From an uncultured Phocaeicola sp. (lineage in GTDB: Bacteria > Bacteroidota > Bacteroidia > Bacteroidales > Bacteroidaceae), in the NCBI GenBank assembly GCA_948956705.1, contig CARCZS010000024.1, positions 1 to 43,894 on the forward strand: a DNA stretch of 43,894 nt, in the 5' to 3' direction. Every line of letters begins with the position of its first letter. Position 1 is the first letter of the stretch. The notes beneath the pieces were generated by a model that was given only the letters and a program-made list of their open reading frames with translations, did not search any database and was not told where the DNA came from. Made by a program: the position numbers and the translations under genes. Shown piece by piece: positions 27,987 through 36,430 of this stretch.

Positions 27987-30900
27987 TTATAAAGGCAACT
28001 TGCAAACGTGTATACCGGGAGAAGAGAAAGAGATTTCTTTTTCCACACCATTGTTTGCAAACATAAATTTAACGGTATCGGGGCCGGTGGTCTGAACCCG
28101 TACCGTCCATCCGTCAGCTTCCTTCACAATAGAAAGCACATCGGTGGTATTGCTTGACGGAGCTACCGCCAGCTGAGCCGCACAATGAATCGTACCGAGT
28201 TGATAACGGGCTATGGACAGGCGGAACTTGCCATTTCCATAGACAAAAGTATAAGGATGCATTTCCTTATCACTCTGCCAATCTGTATTCAATACATAAA
28301 GTGTACGGCGCCCGCCATCCTGCCATGCTGCAAACCCTACTGACGGAGCAGCATCTATCCAGCCATTCTCTGCCTCGGGCTTAACAGTCGACGCAGCAAC
28401 ATCCTGCATGACTTTTATATAGTCCGCCTTCAACGGTTCTTCTGCCGGATACAAAGGTGTCGGGAAATAAATCACCTTTCCTTTGCCATAGCCCAATACC
28501 GTTTGTTGTGTCAGGTTTCGGTAGTCTTCTCCCAACATCTCGCGAACAGGGGCATCATCTTGCGGGAAGACAGGTTGTTCATCCGGCTGCAAGCCGGCAT
28601 TGATATGGGCAGCAGACAGAATCAGTGTTCCTCCATTGAAGACATAATCGCGTATACGTTCAAAATCTCCCTTATCATAGGTATTCCATCCCAAGAAAAT
28701 CATCGCTTTATATCGGTTCATCACATCCTGCGGAGCCTCAACCGGCAACAAGTCAACCGGTCCGTAAGGCGTAGAAGTAAACCATCCTTCGGGACCGCAT
28801 CCGTCAATGATATGATTGGGATAAAACACTTTCAGCAAATCAAAGCTTTCGCAAGCCTTGTTGAACTTCCACTTTTCGCCGTCTTGTGACCACAAGCTGC
28901 CGCGTCCAAAAGATTTCCATGCATCATTCCGCCCCTGAATCACAGCTATATTGCTATGAAACTCTCCACGACGGTTGTGAGTCTCAATAAAATCAAGCAT
29001 GCGGTGCTGTGCCGCAATGTGTTCTTTACCCGATGGAGAATAGCGGTCGTTCATAAATTCGTCTGTCCACAGAGCCTCTTCCGTGTTCATGTGTGACGAA
29101 CCGTGCATATAGGCCGCAGCCAATGAAAGATAGAGACGCAACGAATGTTTAGGGTCAGTGAAAGGGCCGCTTCCCCATTGCATTGCATGCAACGAACCAT
29201 ATACCGGACGGCTGTATGCCAAAGATGCACCACGCAGAGCAGAAAGTATCGTCTCTTCAGGGCCATACATCTGTTCGGCTCCCGCCCATTCATAACCTGC
29301 CTGATAAAAATAACGGAATAAGGAAGAAGGGCCTGTATGACGCACACTTTCTCCTTTAGAGTAACGCAAGTTGGATACCAGTTTCCGGGCTCCGTCTGCC
29401 ATATCGGTCACACCCTCCGTATCATAATGGATAAATGTGCCATGGTCTGTGTAAATAGGGCGATGCTTCGCAAAGATACCACCCCAGGGACGATTGCGGG
29501 CAGCCATGTCCGAATGCAGTCCCTGATATTTGAAATGTTGCCAATAATAGTAACCACCATCATTCTCATGGGCTTGTTTTCCACGGAACATAGGTGAGGC
29601 AAGTTCTTCATTTGTCGGATTCAAGCGATTACCTGCCAAGGTTCTGCCTTCCACCTGCCATGCATAAGGTATCTTCAGACGATTCAGTAAACGGGTATAA
29701 TATCCTATTGTTTCCGGATTGGTTATGCGGCATCCACTCCATTGGTAAGAAGGACGGAACTGATACCAGTTACCTATGCGTTGTGATATATACCATTTAA
29801 AGAAATAACTGTATGGAGTATATTGCTTGTCGATATAGATTTCATCTCCCGAAGAAATATATATATTCTCGGGAGCCCGTTCCACAATCTGTTCTATCAC
29901 AGCAGCCTCGCTACGGCTACCGTCACTAAACTCTATTTTCACACCGGCCAGACAAGAATCCGCCCTGAACTCTACAACGTGCAGTCCGGGTTCTTTAAAC
30001 TGAACATCTTGTGCCACAGGCTGCAAAGCAACATCACCCCTCACCTGCAATTTCACGTCCGGACGGTTCGTCTCAATCAAAACACCGAAAGAGGCAGACT
30101 TGGATACATACTTAGGAACTGAAATAATCTCAAAGTCACGGGCCGTCTCTTCAATCAACTCCAATGTCCGCACCTCATAAGGAAAAGCAGCCCGGTGAGG
30201 CTCTTTCAACAAAGAGAGTTTAAAATGACCTGTTCTCTGCAAATCTTCGGGCAACAGAATATAAAAATCAGCTACATTGGAAGCACGGTCAAAGATATTA
30301 CCCTCGAATACCTCCTTGCCGTTGAACTCCAATCTCCAACGCGGCCAACTGCGAGTAGCCAAATTACAACCTACCCAATAGTTCACTTGATCCGCTTTTT
30401 GTGCAAACTTTGTAAAAGGAACATGCCACACTGTTTTGCCATTCTGCTCCAAACGAGGTGCTTCCAACCAACATTCGCCACTGAAGTCGCTTCCCCCCAC
30501 ACACAGTAAAGCACAAGCCACATGGTCGGGTAATGTAAAAGTACGGCTGACATCCTGATACTTTCCCGTACCGACAGGAACAGGCACAAACAACACACTG
30601 TCGGGAGCATCAAAAATATCCTGCGCCGCCCGTCCCGGTTTCTTATAATAAAGTTCCAGTTCCAATCCAAACCGTCCCTTAGCGTCCACAGTCAACTGCT
30701 GACGGCGGACCACCGGGATATGCACAGTCAGTTTTCCCGGTTTGAGCGCCTCTCCCATGACACGGAAGTAGGCATAACGCTCAAAAGCATCATTCTCTCC
30801 CTTGAAATAAAGAGAATACCGATCTTTACGAGTAACGACAGAGTCCAGATTATCATCAATAAAGAACTCACTTCGGCGGAACATCTCTTCACCACGTTCC

Positions 30901-31139
30901 TGAAAGGGAGCAGGCATCTTGATACCACCGGTTACACGCAGAAACTTGCGAGTGGGATACGTACGTTGGGGAAATGAAACAGCTTGTTCCAGACTATGTC
31001 CGGGTTGCAAGAGATAAGGATTTTCCGGCGTTTCCGAGGAATAGATAACCCGGCGTTCCTCCTTGTAAGGTGTTTCCCCAAAAAGCGGAAACACCTGTAC
31101 AAAAGACAGAAGCAATAATAGCAAAGAGTGTTTTTTCAT
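27987..31139 (-). CDS. Large secreted protein, probable glycosidase of unassigned family
   Basis: A 1050-residue protein with a signal peptide (1-21). I do not recognise its family. What can be seen: beta-rich domains to about residue 425; a segment (about 430-730) whose pattern suits a TIM barrel, with acidic motifs HYDTEGVTD (571-579), AGAEQMYGPEE (619-629) and HMNTEEALW (683-691); a Rossmann-like section (about 730-905, MIFLGWNTYDKGDFERIRDY, NGGTLILSAAH, GYGKGKVIYFPTPLYP) resembling the glutamine-amidotransferase-like domain of GH42-type enzymes; then a beta-rich tail. It lies 13 bp after the 794-residue gene and 27 bp before GH89, so it is almost surely co-expressed with exo-acting glycosidases. 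Confidence 0.6.
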   Translation of the reverse strand: MKKHSLLLLLLSFVQVFPLFGETPYKEERRVIYSSETPENPYLLQPGHSLEQAVSFPQRTYPTRKFLRVTGGIKMPAPFQERGEEMFRRSEFFIDDNLDSVVTRKDRYSLYFKGENDAFERYAYFRVMGEALKPGKLTVHIPVVRRQQLTVDAKGRFGLELELYYKKPGRAAQDIFDAPDSVLFVPVPVGTGKYQDVSRTFTLPDHVACALLCVGGSDFSGECWLEAPRLEQNGKTVWHVPFTKFAQKADQVNYWVGCNLATRSWPRWRLEFNGKEVFEGNIFDRASNVADFYILLPEDLQRTGHFKLSLLKEPHRAAFPYEVRTLELIEETARDFEIISVPKYVSKSASFGVLIETNRPDVKLQVRGDVALQPVAQDVQFKEPGLHVVEFRADSCLAGVKIEFSDGSRSEAAVIEQIVERAPENIYISSGDEIYIDKQYTPYSYFFKWYISQRIGNWYQFRPSYQWSGCRITNPETIGYYTRLLNRLKIPYAWQVEGRTLAGNRLNPTNEELASPMFRGKQAHENDGGYYYWQHFKYQGLHSDMAARNRPWGGIFAKHRPIYTDHGTFIHYDTEGVTDMADGARKLVSNLRYSKGESVRHTGPSSLFRYFYQAGYEWAGAEQMYGPEETILSALRGASLAYSRPVYGSLHAMQWGSGPFTDPKHSLRLYLSLAAAYMHGSSHMNTEEALWTDEFMNDRYSPSGKEHIAAQHRMLDFIETHNRRGEFHSNIAVIQGRNDAWKSFGRGSLWSQDGEKWKFNKACESFDLLKVFYPNHIIDGCGPEGWFTSTPYGPVDLLPVEAPQDVMNRYKAMIFLGWNTYDKGDFERIRDYVFNGGTLILSAAHINAGLQPDEQPVFPQDDAPVREMLGEDYRNLTQQTVLGYGKGKVIYFPTPLYPAEEPLKADYIKVMQDVAASTVKPEAENGWIDAAPSVGFAAWQDGGRRTLYVLNTDWQSDKEMHPYTFVYGNGKFRLSIARYQLGTIHCAAQLAVAPSSNTTDVLSIVKEADGWTVRVQTTGPDTVKFMFANNGVEKEISFSSPGIHVCKLPL

Positions 31140-31152
31140 ATCATAGAATCAA

Positions 31153-33537
31153 TTATAGATAAATGTCCTTTCCAAAAGCCCAACCCAAATATGACTGTTT
31201 CAGGTCTTGAGTTTTACCGTTGAATGATACGGTATAGGCTTTTCTCAAATTACAGTGGAGATTGACTATCTGCTTTTCATTTGCTTTTACAGTCAGCCTG
31301 TTTCCCTGACGGGTTACCCGACAATTATAGCCTATCACCTCGCCATTGGGCTGTTCTACAACAAACGCATTGGTCAACATTGCCTCACCGATACATTTAA
31401 AGAGCTCGTGCACATCATTATCCTGTGTATTGACTGTCTGCCAGTCACTAATCATATTTACATATTGTTCACCAATCACAAACTCACGGGTGTCATATAA
31501 TTCGGGATGCGGATTGCCAAAACTCAATGAATCTTCCGTCACATGAGTATCGGCACTGCAAGCCTGCTTCACTTTCAGATACGGATCGACCACAAAAGCC
31601 CAACGTAAATCGCCGGAACGGAAATCAATCAAATTAGAGAAAGCACCCATGGCATTAAATGTCTCTTTCAACCAACGCTCTTCACCGGTCAGCAAATAAG
31701 CATAGTAGGTGGCATAAGCACGCCAGCCACTCCAACCGTGAGGCGAGTTGAACATATTAGGCAGCATCTGCACGTCATATTGAGCCTCCCAATAGCGCAT
31801 GGTTCCCCCACGACGTCGAGCATCGGGAACACGCAACTGAGTCAGGCAATCATGGCTGTTCAATATCTGCAACATGGCATCCGTATAATGTTTGCGTTCC
31901 TTTTCATCCTGCTGCATCAATGCAAGCATACCGATTTGAAGCGCCGAACAGGAAATCATCCCATCCTCAAAAGTCAACTCACCTTCAGTCTCAAAATCAC
32001 CTTGTGAGGCCACCAACTGGTCGATGGCACGTTTGGCAGAAGCATAGTGACGGTCGGCAGCCTCTTTCCACATACTCTCCGTCTTGCCCAGTTCACGTTC
32101 GACCAAAGTAAGTTCCAACATACTTTTCGCTACATAAATAACGCTGGTATACACCGTATTATGGTTTACATAAGCTCCGTCTTTACGCTGCCAGGTATTC
32201 ATCAGCCAGTCCGCCAAACGAGACGCCTTCTTCAAATCCTCTACATCGCCATAGGCTTCATATTTATCAACCAACAATCCTATTGTTCCCGATGTATTCT
32301 GAATACGTGAAGCATGATATAACGGCACCATCTTTGTCTGGTCGTGCAGCAGCCCGAACAAATAATCAAAACGACTGCGCAAAGCCTCATCCAATTGCTT
32401 TTCCGGGAAATACCTGGCTGCAATAAAAGAAGAATGGAAACCATACCAGCTCTCGATATGGGAAGTTGCCTTCTGATGATATTTCAATGCGCCTTTCCGG
32501 GCATGTTCCATTGTCCATTCCCAAGAAGCATGAGCCGACAGCACTCCCTGCGACTGCTTGTCGCCGTCCGTAACCTTCACTGTATAAAGTCCCACAGAAG
32601 GAAGTGTACAAGATATTTCCTTCACATTGCCCGACTTGCTTTTCACAGTAACTTTCTGGAGTTCTCCTTTACTGTCTGTCACCTCAACAGTCGGAGCAGA
32701 AGCCAGTACCTCAAATATTGCAGTTTCTTTAGGCTGATAAACCGTTTGAGGCATACGAATCATAGGCACAGCGGCCACCTTATGAATCGTTTCTTCAAAT
32801 TCGCCCGGGGTATTGATATCAACAAAAGCAATCGTCCACGTTTTACGCTCTCCTTGTTTCAAAACCCACAAATCCTGCGGACAGTGCTGAGGCAAAGGCA
32901 GTGCATTCATCAAATCGAGATTCAGAGATTCGATACGGTGCCCCATAAACCAATGAGGAGCCGGATCCTGATATCCCAAATTATAATCCACACTCCACGA
33001 TGCAACAGGCTGTGGTGAAACAACCCCCAGCGTATGTCCCGACGGAGTCTGAAGATAACCGTAGAAATGAGTTTTCTCATTCATCATCAGCGTAGGAAAA
33101 TACTTACCGAACCAATCCGGATACTTATCCATATAAGTATCAATACCCAATTTCAATCCTGCCTTTACGGGTTGGAAAGGAACATTCCCCTTATTTTCCA
33201 ATGTAACCTCCATGGCAGGCTGCCCTTTCCATTCTTTATAAGTAAGGCGGCACTCCACACCGTCGATGGTTGCGCGATAAGAACGGTAACCATCCGGTAT
33301 CCAATCCGCTTTTATATTCCCATTGCCCATGTTGGCATAAAAACTGGGGCCCGCATTACTCTTATCATGGAAAAAAGGCACTGTATCATTACGCTGACTA
33401 CCTTTAAAAACAATCTGCTCCAATGTCCCTTTATCCGAGATGCGACATTCCCAACCGCTGCGTTTCCATATTGTAGTTTGTGCAAAAGCGCTCATTCCCC
33501 ATAGCAAGGTTCCTATAATCAAACAACTTTTCTTCAT
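31153..33537 (-). CDS. Secreted protein with probable (alpha/alpha) barrel, unassigned glycosidase or lyase
   Basis: A 794-residue secreted protein (signal peptide ending AFAQ, 20). I cannot name its family. An N-terminal beta-supersandwich-like part (about 21-255, PAMEVTLENKGNVPF) is followed by an Ig-like domain (about 265-345, VKEISCTLPSVGLYTVKVTDG in part), then a helical-repeat catalytic-type domain (about 355-700) with ESWYGFHSSFIAARYF, VYTSVIYVAKSMLEL, GEGELTFEDGM-like ETEGELTFEDGMISC and MFNSPHGWSGWRAYATYY. A short beta tail closes it. The layout recalls six-hairpin glycosidases and related polysaccharide lyases. Gaps of 13 bp on both sides (GH27 before, the 1050-residue gene after) tie it to the PUL2 enzyme operon. 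Confidence 0.6.
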   Translation of the reverse strand: MKKSCLIIGTLLWGMSAFAQTTIWKRSGWECRISDKGTLEQIVFKGSQRNDTVPFFHDKSNAGPSFYANMGNGNIKADWIPDGYRSYRATIDGVECRLTYKEWKGQPAMEVTLENKGNVPFQPVKAGLKLGIDTYMDKYPDWFGKYFPTLMMNEKTHFYGYLQTPSGHTLGVVSPQPVASWSVDYNLGYQDPAPHWFMGHRIESLNLDLMNALPLPQHCPQDLWVLKQGERKTWTIAFVDINTPGEFEETIHKVAAVPMIRMPQTVYQPKETAIFEVLASAPTVEVTDSKGELQKVTVKSKSGNVKEISCTLPSVGLYTVKVTDGDKQSQGVLSAHASWEWTMEHARKGALKYHQKATSHIESWYGFHSSFIAARYFPEKQLDEALRSRFDYLFGLLHDQTKMVPLYHASRIQNTSGTIGLLVDKYEAYGDVEDLKKASRLADWLMNTWQRKDGAYVNHNTVYTSVIYVAKSMLELTLVERELGKTESMWKEAADRHYASAKRAIDQLVASQGDFETEGELTFEDGMISCSALQIGMLALMQQDEKERKHYTDAMLQILNSHDCLTQLRVPDARRRGGTMRYWEAQYDVQMLPNMFNSPHGWSGWRAYATYYAYLLTGEERWLKETFNAMGAFSNLIDFRSGDLRWAFVVDPYLKVKQACSADTHVTEDSLSFGNPHPELYDTREFVIGEQYVNMISDWQTVNTQDNDVHELFKCIGEAMLTNAFVVEQPNGEVIGYNCRVTRQGNRLTVKANEKQIVNLHCNLRKAYTVSFNGKTQDLKQSYLGWAFGKDIYL

Positions 33538-33550
33538 AATATAAATCCTA

Positions 33551-35149
33551 TTATTCTATCTTTTTCAGAGTAAAGCAGTCAATATCGGGTGCCCAACAAT
33601 AAGGGCTTCCCATACGGACCACATTATTTCCCGGTTTCAAACGTACCTGTACCGTTACACACGCAAGTTGCTGTCCATCGGTTCCGGCAAGGTCTCTCAG
33701 CAGGATACTCTTTTCAGTATTTACTTTAATTTCCAGCTTGCGGTCTGCATGAGGCACATACTGAATATTCATTTCATACATTCCACCCTTTTCGCTATAT
33801 ACTTTATTCCACTCGGCATAGTTCTCGGCACGACCTCCCAGATAGCTAACCTTCATACCGCCGGATGCTTCTTTCATCGGTGCATACAAAATGGTTTTCG
33901 GACGAAGCCCCAAGTCATTAAAACAAGGCAGATAAGCCCATTCAGCCTCATAACGTACAGGTTCAAGACGTTGCTCCGCTTCCATACGCAAAATCAGGAC
34001 ACTATGTGCAGGCAATTGCCGATTCAATGTTCCCTGAACTGCGGGAAGATCTTTTTGCTTCACCAAATCACGCATCTTCACTTTACCTCCCATTTCCAAA
34101 ACGCTCATAGGAACGGAAAAATCACAAATGCTGTCAGAAGGGTTATACAAAGCCACCGCACGCACTTTACCGCGTTCTTTTTCTATGTCTTTTACCAATA
34201 CATAACCCCTATTCTCATGCTGCACCACATAAGCCTGTAGTCCCAACGGGTCCTGATTCAAGGCAATCAGTTCCTTATTTTTCAAAAGCTTCAGCGAAGC
34301 CTCTGGAATTGTTGTCAGATCACAACCTATCAGCAACGGAGAACTCATGATGCACCACATACCGAAATGCACCTCTTCTTCTTCCGGCTTCAGCCCGCGA
34401 CCAATCTCCAACATATCCATATCATTATAATGACCGTCTCCTGCATACGCAGAAAGATACAAGTTCTTATCAATGATATGTTTCACAGAACTCCATCTTG
34501 GACTGATATCACCACTGATACGCCATGAACAACCGATATTCTTTGCCCATGTACCCGGGAAAGCCCATCGGCACACATTGATGGAAACATGGTTGCCTGC
34601 CACTTTGTCAAAAGCACGGCGAATCTCCGTATATCGTTTTTCCTCATCCAGACTCAATTCCTGAGAAGCACCGCAATAATCTATCTTAATGAAATCAAAG
34701 CCCCATTCATTGAAATATAAATCGGCATCCTGATGCTCATGACCATACAGACCCGAACCTACTCCATTGACATCCTTATCCCAAATGGAACCGCAAGTAT
34801 TACTTCCGGCGTCCGAATAGATACCGGCTTTCAACCCCAAAGAATGAATATGATCTGCCACCCCTTTCAGTCCGTTCGGAAAACGTTCCGGATGAGTCTG
34901 CATAATGCCGTGCTCATCGCGCCAGCCGAAAAATCCGTCATCTACATTGACATAGTTATATCCAACTTCTTTCAAGCCTTTCTGCACCATAGCATCAGCC
35001 TGCTTCTTTATCAAAGCCTCATTGATATTCACCCGATAAGTATTCCATGAACTCCATCCCATCACAGGAGGATCGAATACATTTCCATTCCCGGCAAATG
35101 TCACCGAAGACATGCCCAAAGCTAGCGCACATAACAATAATTTATTCAT
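33551..35149 (-). CDS. GH27 alpha-galactosidase-family enzyme with C-terminal beta domain
   Basis: A 532-residue secreted GH27 enzyme; signal peptide 1-19. Typical opening PPVMGWSSWNTYRVNIN (27-43), then YNYVNVDDGFFGW, GLKAGIYSDAGSNTCG, nucleophile Asp157 in FIKIDYCG and acid/base Asp214 in RISGD. ALNQDPLG follows late in the barrel. Residues about 390-530 form a beta domain of CBM35/CBM6 type (YEAEWAYL ... RPKTILYAP), which probably binds sugar. Most GH27 members cleave terminal alpha-galactose, but some act on alpha-GalNAc or beta-L-arabinopyranose. The frame extends to a TTG at 35158; the ATG at 35149 starts a normal signal peptide and is preferred. Confidence 0.93.
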   Translation of the reverse strand: MNKLLLCALALGMSSVTFAGNGNVFDPPVMGWSSWNTYRVNINEALIKKQADAMVQKGLKEVGYNYVNVDDGFFGWRDEHGIMQTHPERFPNGLKGVADHIHSLGLKAGIYSDAGSNTCGSIWDKDVNGVGSGLYGHEHQDADLYFNEWGFDFIKIDYCGASQELSLDEEKRYTEIRRAFDKVAGNHVSINVCRWAFPGTWAKNIGCSWRISGDISPRWSSVKHIIDKNLYLSAYAGDGHYNDMDMLEIGRGLKPEEEEVHFGMWCIMSSPLLIGCDLTTIPEASLKLLKNKELIALNQDPLGLQAYVVQHENRGYVLVKDIEKERGKVRAVALYNPSDSICDFSVPMSVLEMGGKVKMRDLVKQKDLPAVQGTLNRQLPAHSVLILRMEAEQRLEPVRYEAEWAYLPCFNDLGLRPKTILYAPMKEASGGMKVSYLGGRAENYAEWNKVYSEKGGMYEMNIQYVPHADRKLEIKVNTEKSILLRDLAGTDGQQLACVTVQVRLKPGNNVVRMGSPYCWAPDIDCFTLKKIE

Positions 35150-35185
35150 AATAACCAACCATTAATGAATGCTTTATTAATTCCG

Positions 35186-36325
35186 TCAGATTTTTATATA
35201 AATCTTCTTTCTATATAAATACGCTCCGACCAACCATACAACTCCCACAAAAAGAAAAGCATAGACAAATGAAGTAAAGGCATTATCGCCCAACCAACCG
35301 GATAAACCGGCATATATAATGTCGTGCATATTCTGTTCTTGCAGCGGTAAACTGTCAGCTAATATATATAATATCTCACTAAGTACATAGCAAAACAACG
35401 GATTTACGCCAAATATGGCAAAAACCCAAGTCTTCTGATATTTCTTCGTCACATCGATATACCACAGCAAAATGGACAAAAGAAGAACAGAAAAGCCGCA
35501 AGTAACCAACACAAATGTAGGCGACCACACCTTTTTGTTCAGAGGGCATACATCCTGCAGCAGAAAGCCTGCTATCAGCCCCATAGCTCCATAAAGGAAT
35601 AAACGGTTCAGTTTGTCCTTCATATCGGGAGTCTCCATGCAGATTTTTCCAAACCAGAAACCTATCAGAACTTGGGCAATGGAAGGAATCGTACTCAACA
35701 CCCCCTCCGGGTCTATTCCCCGGTCATTATACATGTGCGACACCCCCAATACAAACTTATCCGCATGAGAAAGAATATTCTCCGGACCGTATACAAAACC
35801 GTTACCGGCCAACAGAATTCCATAATATACAATCAAAATGGCAGCCACCAGATAAGGGATATAACGATGACGAATCGTAGTGACCAGCAATGAGCCTATT
35901 CCATAGCACAAAGCAAGACGCTGCAACACACCCAATATGCGTACATGAGCCAGCGATGCAAAAGCCGCCTTCCAAGGGCTGCCTACAAAATCGGGTTGCA
36001 GAGACGCTTCGCGCAATGTACCCAGAAAAGTAGCAGTGCCGTAAATAAACGTACCGATAATAAAAATAAGAAAAGTGCGACGGATAATTTTCAGGAATAA
36101 TGCTTTATGCAAAGTAAAAGAGAATTTCTTCAGAGAGATATACATGGACATTCCCATCATAAACATGAACAAAGGATAAATGACATCCGCCATTGTCAAA
36201 CCATTCCAGGGAGAATGTAATAAAGGGGGATAGACATAACTCCATGTTCCGGGACTGTTCACCAATATCATGCCTCCTATCGTCAATCCACGAAGCACAT
36301 CCAAAGCTAACAAACGTTGTTTCAT
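35186..36325 (-). CDS. HGSNAT/NagX-like multi-pass membrane acyltransferase (COG4299, DUF5009)
   Basis: A 379-residue integral membrane protein with about ten hydrophobic helices. The N terminus RLLALDVLRGLTIGGMILVN and HSPWNGLTMADVIYPLFMFMMG (from 37) match the family of human heparan-alpha-glucosaminide N-acetyltransferase. His37 sits where I recall the acetyl-accepting His of the human enzyme, just before WNGLT. In humans it carries acetyl groups across a membrane onto terminal glucosamine. In Bacteroides such genes are often found in glycan loci, but the substrate is not established. It is the first gene after the susCD terminator, 36 bp before GH27, with its own candidate -7 box. Confidence 0.85.
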   Translation of the reverse strand: MKQRLLALDVLRGLTIGGMILVNSPGTWSYVYPPLLHSPWNGLTMADVIYPLFMFMMGMSMYISLKKFSFTLHKALFLKIIRRTFLIFIIGTFIYGTATFLGTLREASLQPDFVGSPWKAAFASLAHVRILGVLQRLALCYGIGSLLVTTIRHRYIPYLVAAILIVYYGILLAGNGFVYGPENILSHADKFVLGVSHMYNDRGIDPEGVLSTIPSIAQVLIGFWFGKICMETPDMKDKLNRLFLYGAMGLIAGFLLQDVCPLNKKVWSPTFVLVTCGFSVLLLSILLWYIDVTKKYQKTWVFAIFGVNPLFCYVLSEILYILADSLPLQEQNMHDIIYAGLSGWLGDNAFTSFVYAFLFVGVVWLVGAYLYRKKIYIKI

Positions 36326-36352
36326 AATAATGCAAATATTAGATTAGAGAGT

Positions 36353-36360
36353 CAAAGGTA
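36353..36360 (-). promoter_or_regulatory. Candidate internal promoter of the PUL2 enzyme operon
   Basis: On the minus strand TACCTTTG is an exact -7 match, 28 bp upstream of the ATG at 36325. The -33 position falls in the T run of the terminator (TTTT). It follows that terminator directly. Confidence 0.45.
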
Positions 36361-36379
36361 TAAATATTAGTGCAATATT

Positions 36380-36417
36380 AAAAAAAAGGCTGCCGGAATA
36401 ATTTTCCCAGCAGCCTT
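36380..36417 (-). terminator. Intrinsic terminator between PUL2 susD and the enzyme genes
   Basis: Reading on the minus strand: AAGGCTGC (36417-36410), an inner GGAA/TTCC pairing, then GCAGCCTT (36393-36386), merging into eight T residues (36387-36380). It starts 14 bp after the susD stop. A textbook hairpin plus U tract, so much of the susCD transcript should end here. Confidence 0.85.
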
Positions 36418-36430
36418 CTTATCTTAATTA

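Noticed and set aside
35150..35158. TTG start for the GH27 enzyme
   Set aside because: The ATG at 35149 begins a normal signal peptide; the extension adds nothing.
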